NCBI RefSeq assembly: GCF_040730185.1 | Contig: NZ_CP160402.1 | Span: 7,688,001-7,752,000, forward strand | Direction of reading: 5' to 3' | Origin: Streptomyces sp. Je 1-332 | Lineage (GTDB): Bacteria > Actinomycetota > Actinomycetes > Streptomycetales > Streptomycetaceae | Length of the DNA stretch: 64,000 bases | In this document: one piece after another, positions 7,826 to 15,923 of the stretch | How the letters are laid out: each line of letters starts with the position of its first letter | How positions within the stretch are numbered: the first letter of the stretch is position 1 | The notes under the pieces: model-generated | The model's database searches: none | What the model was told of the DNA's origin: nothing | Seen by the model: only the letters and a program-made list of their open reading frames with translations | Program-made: the position numbers and the translations under genes

Positions 7826-8719
7826 ATGAAGAGAGTGAGCTTCACCGAGTTCGGTGGCCCTGACGTACTACGACTCGAAGACGCCGATGAGCCCCACGCG
7901 GGCCCCGGCCAGATACGCATCGCCGTACGGGCGGCAGGCGTGAACCCCGTCGACTGGAGGGTCCGCGAAGGCCAGAAGCTGGGAGCCCATCCGGTCGAGT
8001 TGCCCGCCGGAGTCGGACTGGACGCCTCCGGTGTCGTGGACGAGGTCGGTGAGGGCGTCGAGGGCGTCGAGGTCGGAGACCGCGTGTTCGGCGAAGGCTC
8101 GTGTACGTACGCCGAGTTCGCCGTGCTCGGGGCCTGGGCCCGGATGCCCGAGGGGCTGACGTTCGAAGAGGCGGCCGGCTACCCCTCCGTGGTGGAGACC
8201 GCGCTGCGCATCATCGGCCAGGTCGGTGTGCGAGCCGGGCAGACGCTGCTGGTCAGCGGTGCGTCCGGGGGAGTGGGATCGGCGGTACTGCAGATCGCCC
8301 GCGAGCGCGGCATCAAGGTGATCGGTACGGCGGGGGCCGCGAACCAGGACTATCTGCGAGGCCTGGGTGCCGTCCCCACGACGTACGGCGCCGGCTGGGT
8401 CGAGCGGGTGCGGCAGCTCGGACACGTCGACGCGGCCCTTGACCTGGCAGGTTCGGGCGTCATCCGCGAACTCGTCGAACTGACCGGGGATCCACGGAAG
8501 GTGATCTCCATCGCCGATCTCGGTGCGCCGGAGTCCGGCGTCCGGTTCTCCGGCGTGGCCGGGAGCGTGCCGGAAGCACTCGCCGAGGCCGCCGACCTCA
8601 TCTCGCGGGGGAAGCTCCACATTCCGGTCGAGAAGTCGTACACGCTGGCCGACGCCGCGGCGGCGCACATCGACAGCCAGGCCGGCCACACGCGCGGGCG
8701 CCGGGTCGTGGTCGTCTGA
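7826..8719 (+). CDS. NADP-dependent quinone-oxidoreductase-type enzyme (zinc-free MDR)
   Basis: 297 residues in the medium-chain dehydrogenase/reductase superfamily. Motifs: N-terminal GroES-like fold (AAGVNPVDWRVREG), nucleotide-binding LLVSGASGGVGSAVLQIARERG near residues 150-170, and a C-terminal HTRGRRVVVV. The catalytic and structural zinc ligands of alcohol dehydrogenases are absent, as in quinone oxidoreductases. It probably reduces quinones or enones with NADPH in the cytosol. The start at 7826 (ATGAAGAGA) is chosen because the upstream ATG abuts the operator. Divergent from and probably repressed by the TetR protein. Confidence 0.87.
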   Translation: MKRVSFTEFGGPDVLRLEDADEPHAGPGQIRIAVRAAGVNPVDWRVREGQKLGAHPVELPAGVGLDASGVVDEVGEGVEGVEVGDRVFGEGSCTYAEFAVLGAWARMPEGLTFEEAAGYPSVVETALRIIGQVGVRAGQTLLVSGASGGVGSAVLQIARERGIKVIGTAGAANQDYLRGLGAVPTTYGAGWVERVRQLGHVDAALDLAGSGVIRELVELTGDPRKVISIADLGAPESGVRFSGVAGSVPEALAEAADLISRGKLHIPVEKSYTLADAAAAHIDSQAGHTRGRRVVVV

Positions 8720-8802
8720 ACTGATTCCCGCGCAGGCGCGCGGGTGGCGGAAAAAGTCCGTTCCCGTCTCTTGACCCGTGGTCCCGAGCCCCGCACAGTA
8801 CT

Positions 8803-8833
8803 CGTTAATGCGCATAACTAATACGCATTAACG
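8803..8833. promoter_or_regulatory. Candidate autoregulatory LacI operator
   Basis: CGTTAATGCG (8803-8812) and CGCATTAACG (8824-8833) form a perfect 10-bp inverted repeat with an 11-bp spacer, just upstream of the GGAGGGG ribosome binding site of the LacI gene. Each arm extends into a partial match (GTTAATGCGCAT and, on the other strand, GTTAATGCGTAT), so two overlapping half-operators are possible. The AT-rich core stands out from its surroundings. Confidence 0.65.
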
Positions 8834-8844
8834 ACGGAGGGGCA

Positions 8845-9960
8845 GTGGTGGACCAACCCAAGAAGCGGGCCGCGCGAGGCAGGGCGTCCGCCCCGGCAGG
8901 GCGCACCGGACGGCCGCGCCAAGCCGAGGTCGCCCGGCTCGCGGGGGTCTCACAGGCCACGGTGTCGTTGGTCCTCGCCGGCAAGAAGCAGGGCGTGGCC
9001 ATCTCGGACGAGACCCGGCAGAAGGTGCTCGACGCTGCCGCAAGACTCGGCTACGTACCCGACCCGGCGGCCCGGCGCCTCGCGGCGGCACGCAACGGCC
9101 TGCTCGGTGTCTTCAGTTTCACGGCCACCTTCCCCACGGACGTGCAGCACTCGTACTACCCGTTCCTGGTGGGCGTGGAGCAGGAAGCCGCCGCACAGGG
9201 ATACGACTTGGTGCTCTTCACCGGGTCGAGTACCGGCGGCGCGGGGGCCGGCGGGCCGCGCGCGCTCAACAGGGCGCGGCTCGCCGACGGCTGTCTCTTT
9301 CTCGGCCGTCACGCCCCGGTGGACGAGCTGCGCAGGCTCGTGGACGACGGGTTTCCCGTGGTCCACCTGGGCCGCAGGGAGGAACCGGAGGGACTCGCCT
9401 GGGTCGGCGCCGATTACGTGAGCGCCAGCCGCGAAGTCGTCCAGCGGCTCGCCGCCCTGGGGCACCGTCGCATCATCCTCGTACGCGAGGACGACGACGC
9501 ACCCGCTTCGACCGACCGCGAACAAGGCTTCCTGGAGGGTCTGGAAGCCGCGGGGCTGCCCGGTGGGCACGCTGCCGTGTTCCGCAGTGCGAAGCCGCAA
9601 CGCGAGCTGGGTCCGGACCACTTGCGGCGGTGGGCGGCAGAGGGTGTCACCGCGTTCGTGGCCGAAGAGACCGACAGCGGCGCCGCCTGGCGAGCGCTGA
9701 GCACGGCTGCCCGCGACGCCGGTCTGCGATGCCCCGACGACATCTCACTCGCGGTGCTCGGTAGCCCGCCACCGGATCTCGCGGACGAGCCGCCGCCCTG
9801 CGGATTCGACATCCCCCGCGCACAGTTGGGCGCGGCCGCCGTACGCCTGCTCGCCACGCTCGTCGCGGGCGAGGACGCTGCCGACCCCCTGGTGGCCTGC
9901 ACATTCCGGCCAGGCGCCAGCACGGGGCCCCCACCTGATGCGCTCCCGGACAGCGCGTGA
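8845..9960 (+). CDS. LacI-family transcriptional regulator
   Basis: 371 residues, GTG start (a second GTG follows at once) behind GGAGGGG. A basic Ala-rich extension of about 27 residues comes before the HTH (RQAEVARLAGVSQATVSLVL) and hinge helix (VPDPAARRLAAARNG). The ligand domain of periplasmic-binding type follows. It heads a rightward string of genes (FAD oxidoreductase to propeller protein) and has its own operator-like inverted repeat, so it is likely the local repressor, with a carbohydrate-type inducer. The coding end overlaps a 41-bp tandem duplication, and the last residues (ALPDSA) are partly repeated after the stop. Confidence 0.9.
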   Translation: MVDQPKKRAARGRASAPAGRTGRPRQAEVARLAGVSQATVSLVLAGKKQGVAISDETRQKVLDAAARLGYVPDPAARRLAAARNGLLGVFSFTATFPTDVQHSYYPFLVGVEQEAAAQGYDLVLFTGSSTGGAGAGGPRALNRARLADGCLFLGRHAPVDELRRLVDDGFPVVHLGRREEPEGLAWVGADYVSASREVVQRLAALGHRRIILVREDDDAPASTDREQGFLEGLEAAGLPGGHAAVFRSAKPQRELGPDHLRRWAAEGVTAFVAEETDSGAAWRALSTAARDAGLRCPDDISLAVLGSPPPDLADEPPPCGFDIPRAQLGAAAVRLLATLVAGEDAADPLVACTFRPGASTGPPPDALPDSA

Positions 9961-10017
9961 CGCCCGCGGGCGCACCCGAGGTGCTCCCGGACAGCGCATG
10001 ACGGCCGCGGGTGGCCG
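9937..10017 (+). repeat. 41-bp imperfect tandem duplication at the LacI gene end
   Basis: The segment 9937-9977 is followed by a second copy from 9978. Both share CTCCCGGACAGCGC and GACG-C-CGCGGG at a 41-bp offset. The first copy contains the LacI stop codon at 9958-9960; the second repeats it out of use. Looks like a replication-slippage product. Confidence 0.75.
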
Positions 10018-10085
10018 CGCCCCACCGGGCGCTCCCCGCCTCCCACAGCACAACCACGTACAGCACAGCCAGCACTAGGAGAACC

Positions 10086-11696
10086 GTGATCCCTGAACCG
10101 GACATCCTCATCGTCGGTGGCGGCCTCGGTGGCGTGGCCGCCGCGCTCGCCGCCTGCCGGGCCGGCCGGACCGTCGTCCTCACCGAGGAGACCGACTGGA
10201 TCGGCGGCCAGCTCACCTCCCAGGCGGTGCCGCCCGACGAGCACCCCTGGGTGGAGCAGTTCGGTACGACCGCCTCGTACCGCAAGCTGCGCGAGTCGAT
10301 CCGGGACTACTACCGCCAGTGGTATCCCCTGCGTTCGGAGGCGCTTGCCCTGACCGGTCTCAATCCGGGAGCGGGCCGGGTGAGCAAGCTGTGCCACGAG
10401 CCCCGCGTCGCCCTCGCCGTCATGGAAGGCATGCTCGCGCCCCATATCGCCTCGGGACGGCTGACTCTGCTCACCGAACACTGGGCCGTCGCCGCCGAGT
10501 CCGACAACGATGTCATCACCTCGGTGACCCTGGAGAACCTGCGCGACGGGGACCGCACCACGCTCCACGCCCGCTACGTCATCGACGCCACCGAGACCGG
10601 CGAACTCCTCGAACTGGGCGGTGTCGAGCACGCCGTCGGCGCCGAGTCACGCGCCGATTTCGGCGAGCCGCACGCACCCGCCGAAGCGCAGCCCCTCAAC
10701 CAGCAGGGCATCACCGTCTGCTTCGCGCTCTCCCACCACGAGGGCGAGAACCACGTCATCGAGCGCCCCGTCGACTACGACTTCTGGCGCTCCTACCAGC
10801 CCGACTTCTGGCCGGGACCGCTCCTCGGCTTCCTCGCCCCCGACCCGCGTTCGCTCGAAGCGGTCCCGCGTACGTTCGTGCCGAACCCGGAGATCGACCC
10901 GCTCGCCGTCAACGCCGACCAGAGCGCCGACGCGGGCGACAAGGAACTGTGGGGCTTTCGCCGCATCCTCGCCCGCAAACTGCACCGGCCGGGCGCCTTC
11001 GACTCCGACATCACCCTGGTCAACTGGCCCCTCAACGACTACTGGTTGAAGCCGCTGATCGGTGGCGGCGAGCAGACCTCGGTCCAGGCACTCGCGGAGG
11101 CGCGGCAGTTGTCGCTCTCGGTCCTGTACTGGCTGCAGACCGAGGCGCCCCGCGAGGACGGCGGCACCGGCTTCCCCGGCCTGCGCCTTCGCCCCGACAT
11201 CACGGGCACGGCGGACGGCCTGGCCAAGGCGCCCTACGTGCGGGAGTCGCGGCGGATCAAGGCCGTCACCACTGTCACCGAGCAGGACGTCGCCATCGAT
11301 GTCGTCGGCCCTTACGGGCGTACGAAGTACCGGGACTCGGTGGGCGTCGGCAACTACCGGATCGACCTGCACCCCTCCACCGGCGGTGACAACTACATCG
11401 ATATCGGTTCGGTGCCGTTCGAGATTCCGCTCGGCGCCCTCGTGCCACGCCGGGTCCGCAATCTCCTGCCCGCGGGCAAGAACATCGGCACCACCCACAT
11501 CACCAACGGCTGCTATCGCCTCCACCCCGTGGAATGGAACATCGGCGAGGTGGCCGGCGCCCTGGCCGCGCACTGCGTGTCCGAAGGGGTCGAACCCCAT
11601 CAAGTCCAGGGCGAGGACAAGAGGTTCGACGAGTTCGCCCGGCTGCTCGACCGAGACGGAGTGCAGCGCCACTGGCCCGACGTACGCGGCTACTGA
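10086..11696 (+). CDS. FAD-dependent oxidoreductase (FAD_oxidored, PF12831-like)
   Basis: 536 residues counted from GTG 10086 (AGGAG just upstream). The N-terminal Rossmann motif ILIVGGGLGGVAAALAACRAG with TEETDWIGGQL places FAD binding at residues 6-45. The C-terminal part (LLPAGKNIGTTHITNGCYRLHPVEWNIGEVAGALAAHC) is the second FAD-contact motif of this family. Members occur in polysaccharide and sugar catabolic gene sets and are often misnamed xanthan lyase; the substrate is usually unknown. There is no signal peptide, so it should be cytoplasmic. It follows the LacI gene by 125 bp and precedes the hydantoinase-like gene by 96 bp. An oxidised sugar or lactone intermediate is a reasonable but unproven substrate. 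Confidence 0.82.
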   Translation: MIPEPDILIVGGGLGGVAAALAACRAGRTVVLTEETDWIGGQLTSQAVPPDEHPWVEQFGTTASYRKLRESIRDYYRQWYPLRSEALALTGLNPGAGRVSKLCHEPRVALAVMEGMLAPHIASGRLTLLTEHWAVAAESDNDVITSVTLENLRDGDRTTLHARYVIDATETGELLELGGVEHAVGAESRADFGEPHAPAEAQPLNQQGITVCFALSHHEGENHVIERPVDYDFWRSYQPDFWPGPLLGFLAPDPRSLEAVPRTFVPNPEIDPLAVNADQSADAGDKELWGFRRILARKLHRPGAFDSDITLVNWPLNDYWLKPLIGGGEQTSVQALAEARQLSLSVLYWLQTEAPREDGGTGFPGLRLRPDITGTADGLAKAPYVRESRRIKAVTTVTEQDVAIDVVGPYGRTKYRDSVGVGNYRIDLHPSTGGDNYIDIGSVPFEIPLGALVPRRVRNLLPAGKNIGTTHITNGCYRLHPVEWNIGEVAGALAAHCVSEGVEPHQVQGEDKRFDEFARLLDRDGVQRHWPDVRGY

Positions 11697-11792
11697 GAGC
11701 CGACCGCTCTCACAAGTGCCGGGTGGGACAGCTCCACCTGTCCCACCCGGCCCGCCCGCGCACCGCCAACCCGCACAAGGAGGTGCCCAACC

Positions 11793-13922
11793 ATGACCAC
11801 CCACCGCATCCGCGTCGGCATCGACGTGGGCGGAACCTTCACCGACGCCGTGGCCGTAGACGCCACGACCCTGGAACTCCTGGGACAGGTGAAGGTCCCC
11901 ACCAGCCACCATCACGAGGACGGCGTGGCCCACGGCATCGTGGAAGCACTGAGCCGTCTGCTGGAAGAGACCGGCCGCGCACCCGAGGATGTCGCCTTTC
12001 TGGCGCACGGCACGACACAGGCTACCAACGCCCTGCTGGAGGGCGATGTCGCCACCGTGGGCCTGCTCGGCATCGGGACAGGCCCCGCCGCCGCCCTCAC
12101 CCGCAGGCTCGCCGCCCTCGGCAAGCTCCAACTCACCCCGGGCAAGAGCCTCCCGCTCGTCTACGCCCACGTCACGGACCCCGAGGACGCGGCGGCCGTC
12201 CGGCGCGCCGCCGACTCGCTGGCCCAGGAGGGCGCCCAAGTCCTCGTGGCCACCGAACCGTTCAGCGTGGACCGTCCCGAGGGCGAGCGGTCCGTGGTGT
12301 CGGCGGCGCGTTCCGCCGGGCTTCCGCTGACCGCCGCGCACGAGATCACTTCCCTGTACGGGCTGCACAAACGCACCCGTACGGCCGTGGTCAACGCGGC
12401 GATCCTGCCGCGCATGCTGGCCACCGCGGACCTCGTCGACAGCTCCATCACCAAGGCCGGAGTCGACTCACCGCTGATGGTGATGCGCTGCGACGGCGGC
12501 GTGATGTCGCTGGACGAGATGCGGCGCAGACCCCTCCTGACGGTCCTCTCGGGCCCCGCGGCAGGCGTGGCGGGCGTGTTGATGCAGGAACGGATCAGCG
12601 AGGGCGTCTTCCTGGAGACCGGCGGCACCTCCACCGACATCAGCGTCGTCCGGCGCGGCAAGGTGGCCGTCCAGCACGCCACGATCCTCGGCAAGAAGTC
12701 CTACCTCAACGCCCTGGACGTACGCACCGTCGGAGTCGGCGGCGGTTCCATGGTCCGGACCGGCGGCGGGAAGGTGACCGGCGTCGGGCCCCGCAGCGCC
12801 CATATCGCCGGGCTGCCGTACGCGTGCTTCGCGACCCTCGACGACCTGCGCGACGCCACGCTCACCACCATCCGCCCGATGCCCGACGACCCGGCGGACT
12901 ACGCCGTACTCGACGCCGCGGGCGGCCGCTTCGCTTTCACCATGACGTGCGCGGCCAACGCGGCAGGACGCGTGCCCGAGGGCGACTTCGCCCGCAGCGA
13001 CCAGGAAGTCGCCAGGGCGGCCATGGTCCCGCTCGCCCAGGCGCTCGGCGTGGACGTCGCCACCGCGGCGGCCCGACTCCTCGACGTGGGGACGGCGCAC
13101 GTCAAGAAGGTCGTCGACACGATGATCCGTGACTACCGGATGGACAAGGACACCGCACTGCTCGTCGGCGGAGGCGGCGGCGCCGCGTCCGTCACCCCGC
13201 ACCTGGCCGAAGTCAGTGGCCTGGAGGGGCGGATCGCCCGCCACAGCGAGGTGATCAGCCCCATCGGAGTCGCGCTCGCGCTGGTCCGTGAGCAGATCGA
13301 GCGGACCATTCCCGGAGCCGGACAGGAGCAGATTCTCGCCGTGCGGGCGGAGGCGGAGGCGGCCGTCGTCGCGCAGGGCGCCGCCGCCGACGGTGTCGAG
13401 GTCGAGGTCACCGTCGACCCGCAGACCAGCACCGTGCGGGCCGTGGCCACCGGCGCCACCGAACTGCGCACCCAGGACCGCGCGCACCGGACGGACGAGG
13501 CGGAACGGCTACGGACGGCGGCCGCCAGCCTCAAGACCGACCCCTCCCAGGTCACGGTCCTCGCCGGTACCTCCGCCCACACCGTGTACGGGACCGAGGT
13601 GAGGCGCACCCTGCGCGCCACCCGGCATCCGGTACGGATCGTCGACGCCGACGGAGTCATCCGCCTCCACGTCCCCGACGCCCGCGTGGAGGCCACCAGG
13701 GTCGCCGACGCCCCCGACGTCCTGGCGAAGCTGGTGCGCGAGACCACCTCGTACGGCGACGGCGGCGTCCGCGCACCGGCCGTGCGGCTGCTGCTCGGCT
13801 CCCGGATCGCGGACCTCTCGGGCGTGCTCGATCCCGGGGCGCTGCTGGCGCTGGCCCGCAGCGAACTCGACGCGCGCGCCGCTGACGAGCCGGTCATCGC
13901 CGTGCTCGAGGTACGCATATGA
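11793..13922 (+). CDS. Hydantoinase/oxoprolinase-family ATPase, A-subunit type
   Basis: 709 residues. The N-terminus RVGIDVGGTFTDAVAVD is the acetate/actin-fold phosphate-binding motif of HyuA-type proteins. AHGTTQATNALLEGD, GPAAGVAG and ETGGTSTDISVV follow in the family order. Relatives hydrolyse cyclic amides (5-oxoproline, hydantoins) or carboxylate ketones with ATP, usually with a B subunit. No HyuB gene is found here. The next gene (13919) overlaps its stop by 4 bp (ATGA type), which indicates tight coupling and suggests that the small HExxH protein is its partner. Start at ATG 11793 behind AAGGAGG. The reaction in this setting is unknown. Confidence 0.88.
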   Translation: MTTHRIRVGIDVGGTFTDAVAVDATTLELLGQVKVPTSHHHEDGVAHGIVEALSRLLEETGRAPEDVAFLAHGTTQATNALLEGDVATVGLLGIGTGPAAALTRRLAALGKLQLTPGKSLPLVYAHVTDPEDAAAVRRAADSLAQEGAQVLVATEPFSVDRPEGERSVVSAARSAGLPLTAAHEITSLYGLHKRTRTAVVNAAILPRMLATADLVDSSITKAGVDSPLMVMRCDGGVMSLDEMRRRPLLTVLSGPAAGVAGVLMQERISEGVFLETGGTSTDISVVRRGKVAVQHATILGKKSYLNALDVRTVGVGGGSMVRTGGGKVTGVGPRSAHIAGLPYACFATLDDLRDATLTTIRPMPDDPADYAVLDAAGGRFAFTMTCAANAAGRVPEGDFARSDQEVARAAMVPLAQALGVDVATAAARLLDVGTAHVKKVVDTMIRDYRMDKDTALLVGGGGGAASVTPHLAEVSGLEGRIARHSEVISPIGVALALVREQIERTIPGAGQEQILAVRAEAEAAVVAQGAAADGVEVEVTVDPQTSTVRAVATGATELRTQDRAHRTDEAERLRTAAASLKTDPSQVTVLAGTSAHTVYGTEVRRTLRATRHPVRIVDADGVIRLHVPDARVEATRVADAPDVLAKLVRETTSYGDGGVRAPAVRLLLGSRIADLSGVLDPGALLALARSELDARAADEPVIAVLEVRI

Positions 13923-14572
13923 GCACGCCCGCGCGCTCCTCCACGAGCGACCTCACGGCGCCGCCGCCCGAGGCCCTCGACGACCTGGACCACGCCGTCC
14001 AACTCCTCGCCGCGACGCCGACCCACGAGGGTCGCGATCCGCAGCTGCTTCGCCAATGGGCGCGCACGGCCGAGGAGTTCGGTGCCGCGCTGGCCCCTGT
14101 GCCGTGCCGGGCCAGGATCGTGGAGCGCTCCGACGGCCTGGAGCGTGGCCTCCTCGCCCGCTACACCTCACGTCCGACTCCGACGGTGGAGCTCTACACC
14201 GACACCCTCGCGGCGGCCGACGCGCTGATCGACGAACGGGGCTGGCGGCAGTGGTACCCGCCAGGATCGGTGCGCGCGGCGGCCCTCGCCCACGAATCCG
14301 TGCACGAACACCTCCACCACGGCCCGGCGAAGGCCGCGCTGAAGCGGGCCCTCGGCCATGTCGTCCTGCGCGCGGGACGGCTGCGGCTGTACGGGCATGT
14401 CGCGGGCGCGGAGGAGATCGCCGCCCACGCCCATGCCCGTGCTGTCTGCGGGCTCGGCCGCAGCCCCCTTCTTCTCACGGCTGCGCTCGGCGACGCCGTG
14501 ACCCGAGTGACCCATGAGACCCAAGCGATCCACGAGATCCAAGTGACCCACGAGACCCACAGAGGGAAGTAG
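13919..14572 (+). CDS. Hypothetical protein with an HExxH motif, partner of the hydantoinase-like ATPase
   Basis: 217 residues, unrecognised. Visible features: a helical N-terminal part, a central segment RARIVERSDGLERGLLARY, then ALAHESVHEHLHH (about residues 122-134). This contains HESVH, a zincin-like HExxH signature with extra His. The C-terminal 25 residues are a three-fold repeat of VTHETQ-type hexapeptides encoded by an 18-bp tandem repeat (14507-14560), which adds more His and Glu. The 4-bp overlap with the upstream ATPase and 4-bp gap to the permease indicate one operon. A metal-binding role is plausible; the conserved HExxH could also be chance. No signal peptide is seen. Confidence 0.65.
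   Translation: MSTPARSSTSDLTAPPPEALDDLDHAVQLLAATPTHEGRDPQLLRQWARTAEEFGAALAPVPCRARIVERSDGLERGLLARYTSRPTPTVELYTDTLAAADALIDERGWRQWYPPGSVRAAALAHESVHEHLHHGPAKAALKRALGHVVLRAGRLRLYGHVAGAEEIAAHAHARAVCGLGRSPLLLTAALGDAVTRVTHETQAIHEIQVTHETHRGK
14507..14560 (+). repeat. Three tandem 18-bp coding repeats
   Basis: Three units at 14507-14524, 14525-14542 and 14543-14560 share the pattern G(T/C)GA(C/T)CCA(C/T)GAGA(C/T)CCA. They encode VTHETQ, AIHEIQ and VTHETH at the C-terminus of the HExxH protein. Confidence 0.85.
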
Positions 14573-14576
14573 CGCC

Positions 14577-15857
14577 ATGGGCGTTGTCATCTTGATCGTC
14601 ATGGCGGTGGGTGTCGCCGCCATGCTCACCCGCAAACTCCCCACCGCCTTCGCCCTGGTGCTGCTAGGCGTCGTCATCGCACTCGCCGCCGGCGCACCGC
14701 TGACCGGCAAGGAGAGCGTCTTCGACACCGTCCTCCAGGAGGGCGCCCCGATGCTCGCGTCGACGATGATCGCGGTGCTGCTCGGCTCGTGGCTGGGCAG
14801 ACTCCTCGACGAGACGGGCATCGCCGGGACCATCGTCCGCAAGATCGTGGAGTTCGGCGGCGACCGGCCCACGGTCGTGGCACTCGGTGTGCTCGCCGTG
14901 TCCGCGCTGGTCGGCACGGTCACCGGCTCGGCGCCCGCCGCCATGCTGGCCGGCATCATCGGCATCCCCGCGATGGTCGCCGTGGGCATCCCCAAGGTCA
15001 CCGCGGCGGGCACCATCCTGATGGGCATCGCCGTCGGAGTCCCCTTCGAGCTCCCCATCTGGCAGTTCTTCTCCACCGCCTTGGACCTGTCGGTCGCCAC
15101 GGTGCGCGACTTCATGGTGAAGCTGTTCCCGCTGGCCCTGGTCGCCGCCGTCGCCTTCGTCCTCGTCGAGTCCCGCCGCCGCGGGGTCGAGCACACCTGG
15201 GCGCTGAAGACGGCCGTCGACAAACGCCGCTCGCGCCGCGAACGGCTCGGCGACGCACCGTGGTACGCGCTGCTCACTCCCGTGGTGCCCCTGGTCCTGG
15301 CCCTCGGCCTCGAACTGGCCATCATTCCCTCGCTGTTGGCCGGTGTGCTCTACGCCCTGGTCACCACGACCCGCCCGCGCGACATGAACAAGCGCCTCCT
15401 TCGCACCCTGTACGGCGGCTTCGAGGTCGCCGCGCCCCCGATCGCGCTGTTCATCGCGATCGGCATCCTGCTCGCCGCGGTGAAACTGCCGGGCGCCATC
15501 GAGGCGCTCGAACCGCTGGTCAAGGCCGTCAGCCCGCAGAACCCGGTGCTTTTCGTCCTGGTCTTCACCCTGCTGGTGCCGCTGTGCCTCTACCGGGGGC
15601 CGCTGAACGTCTACGGCCTCGGCGCGGGCATAGCAGGCGTCCTCATCGCCGCCGGCATCTACCCCGCCATCGCCGTGCTCGGCATCGCCGCCTCGTACAA
15701 CCAGGTCTTCGGCGTCGCCGACCCCACCAGCACCCAGACCGTGTGGAGCGCCCAGTACGCGGGCGTCGGCCCGCAGCAGGTCATGGTGCGCACGCTGCCC
15801 TACGTGTGGGCCGTCGCGCTCGGCGGATTCTGTGTCACCGCCGCCACCTACCTCTGA
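14577..15857 (+). CDS. Multi-pass permease of the ion-transporter / GntP-citrate-like type
   Basis: 426 residues, almost wholly hydrophobic with about 11-12 predicted membrane spans. It begins with a span right at the N-terminus (VVILIVMAVGVAAMLTR). Features such as GTVTGSAPAAMLAGIIGIPAM and PLCLYRGPLNVYGLGAGIAG, with small-residue-rich re-entrant-like segments, resemble the gluconate/citrate/dicarboxylate transporter clan. A central basic loop (RRRGVEHTWALKTAVDKRRSRRERLGD) separates two halves. Probably imports an organic acid or oxidised sugar for the FAD and ATPase enzymes encoded upstream. The gap to the preceding gene is only 4 bp. The exact transporter family is not certain. Confidence 0.75.
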   Translation: MGVVILIVMAVGVAAMLTRKLPTAFALVLLGVVIALAAGAPLTGKESVFDTVLQEGAPMLASTMIAVLLGSWLGRLLDETGIAGTIVRKIVEFGGDRPTVVALGVLAVSALVGTVTGSAPAAMLAGIIGIPAMVAVGIPKVTAAGTILMGIAVGVPFELPIWQFFSTALDLSVATVRDFMVKLFPLALVAAVAFVLVESRRRGVEHTWALKTAVDKRRSRRERLGDAPWYALLTPVVPLVLALGLELAIIPSLLAGVLYALVTTTRPRDMNKRLLRTLYGGFEVAAPPIALFIAIGILLAAVKLPGAIEALEPLVKAVSPQNPVLFVLVFTLLVPLCLYRGPLNVYGLGAGIAGVLIAAGIYPAIAVLGIAASYNQVFGVADPTSTQTVWSAQYAGVGPQQVMVRTLPYVWAVALGGFCVTAATYL

Positions 15858-15923
15858 CACCGCCACGCCCGTCTGACCCTGCCAGGCACCTCTGACATGC
15901 ACCTCCCGGGACGGAGAACAGCA

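Noticed and set aside
11793..13922. Complete HyuA-HyuB hydantoinase pair
   Set aside because: No HyuB-type protein is encoded; the next gene is an unrelated 217-residue protein.
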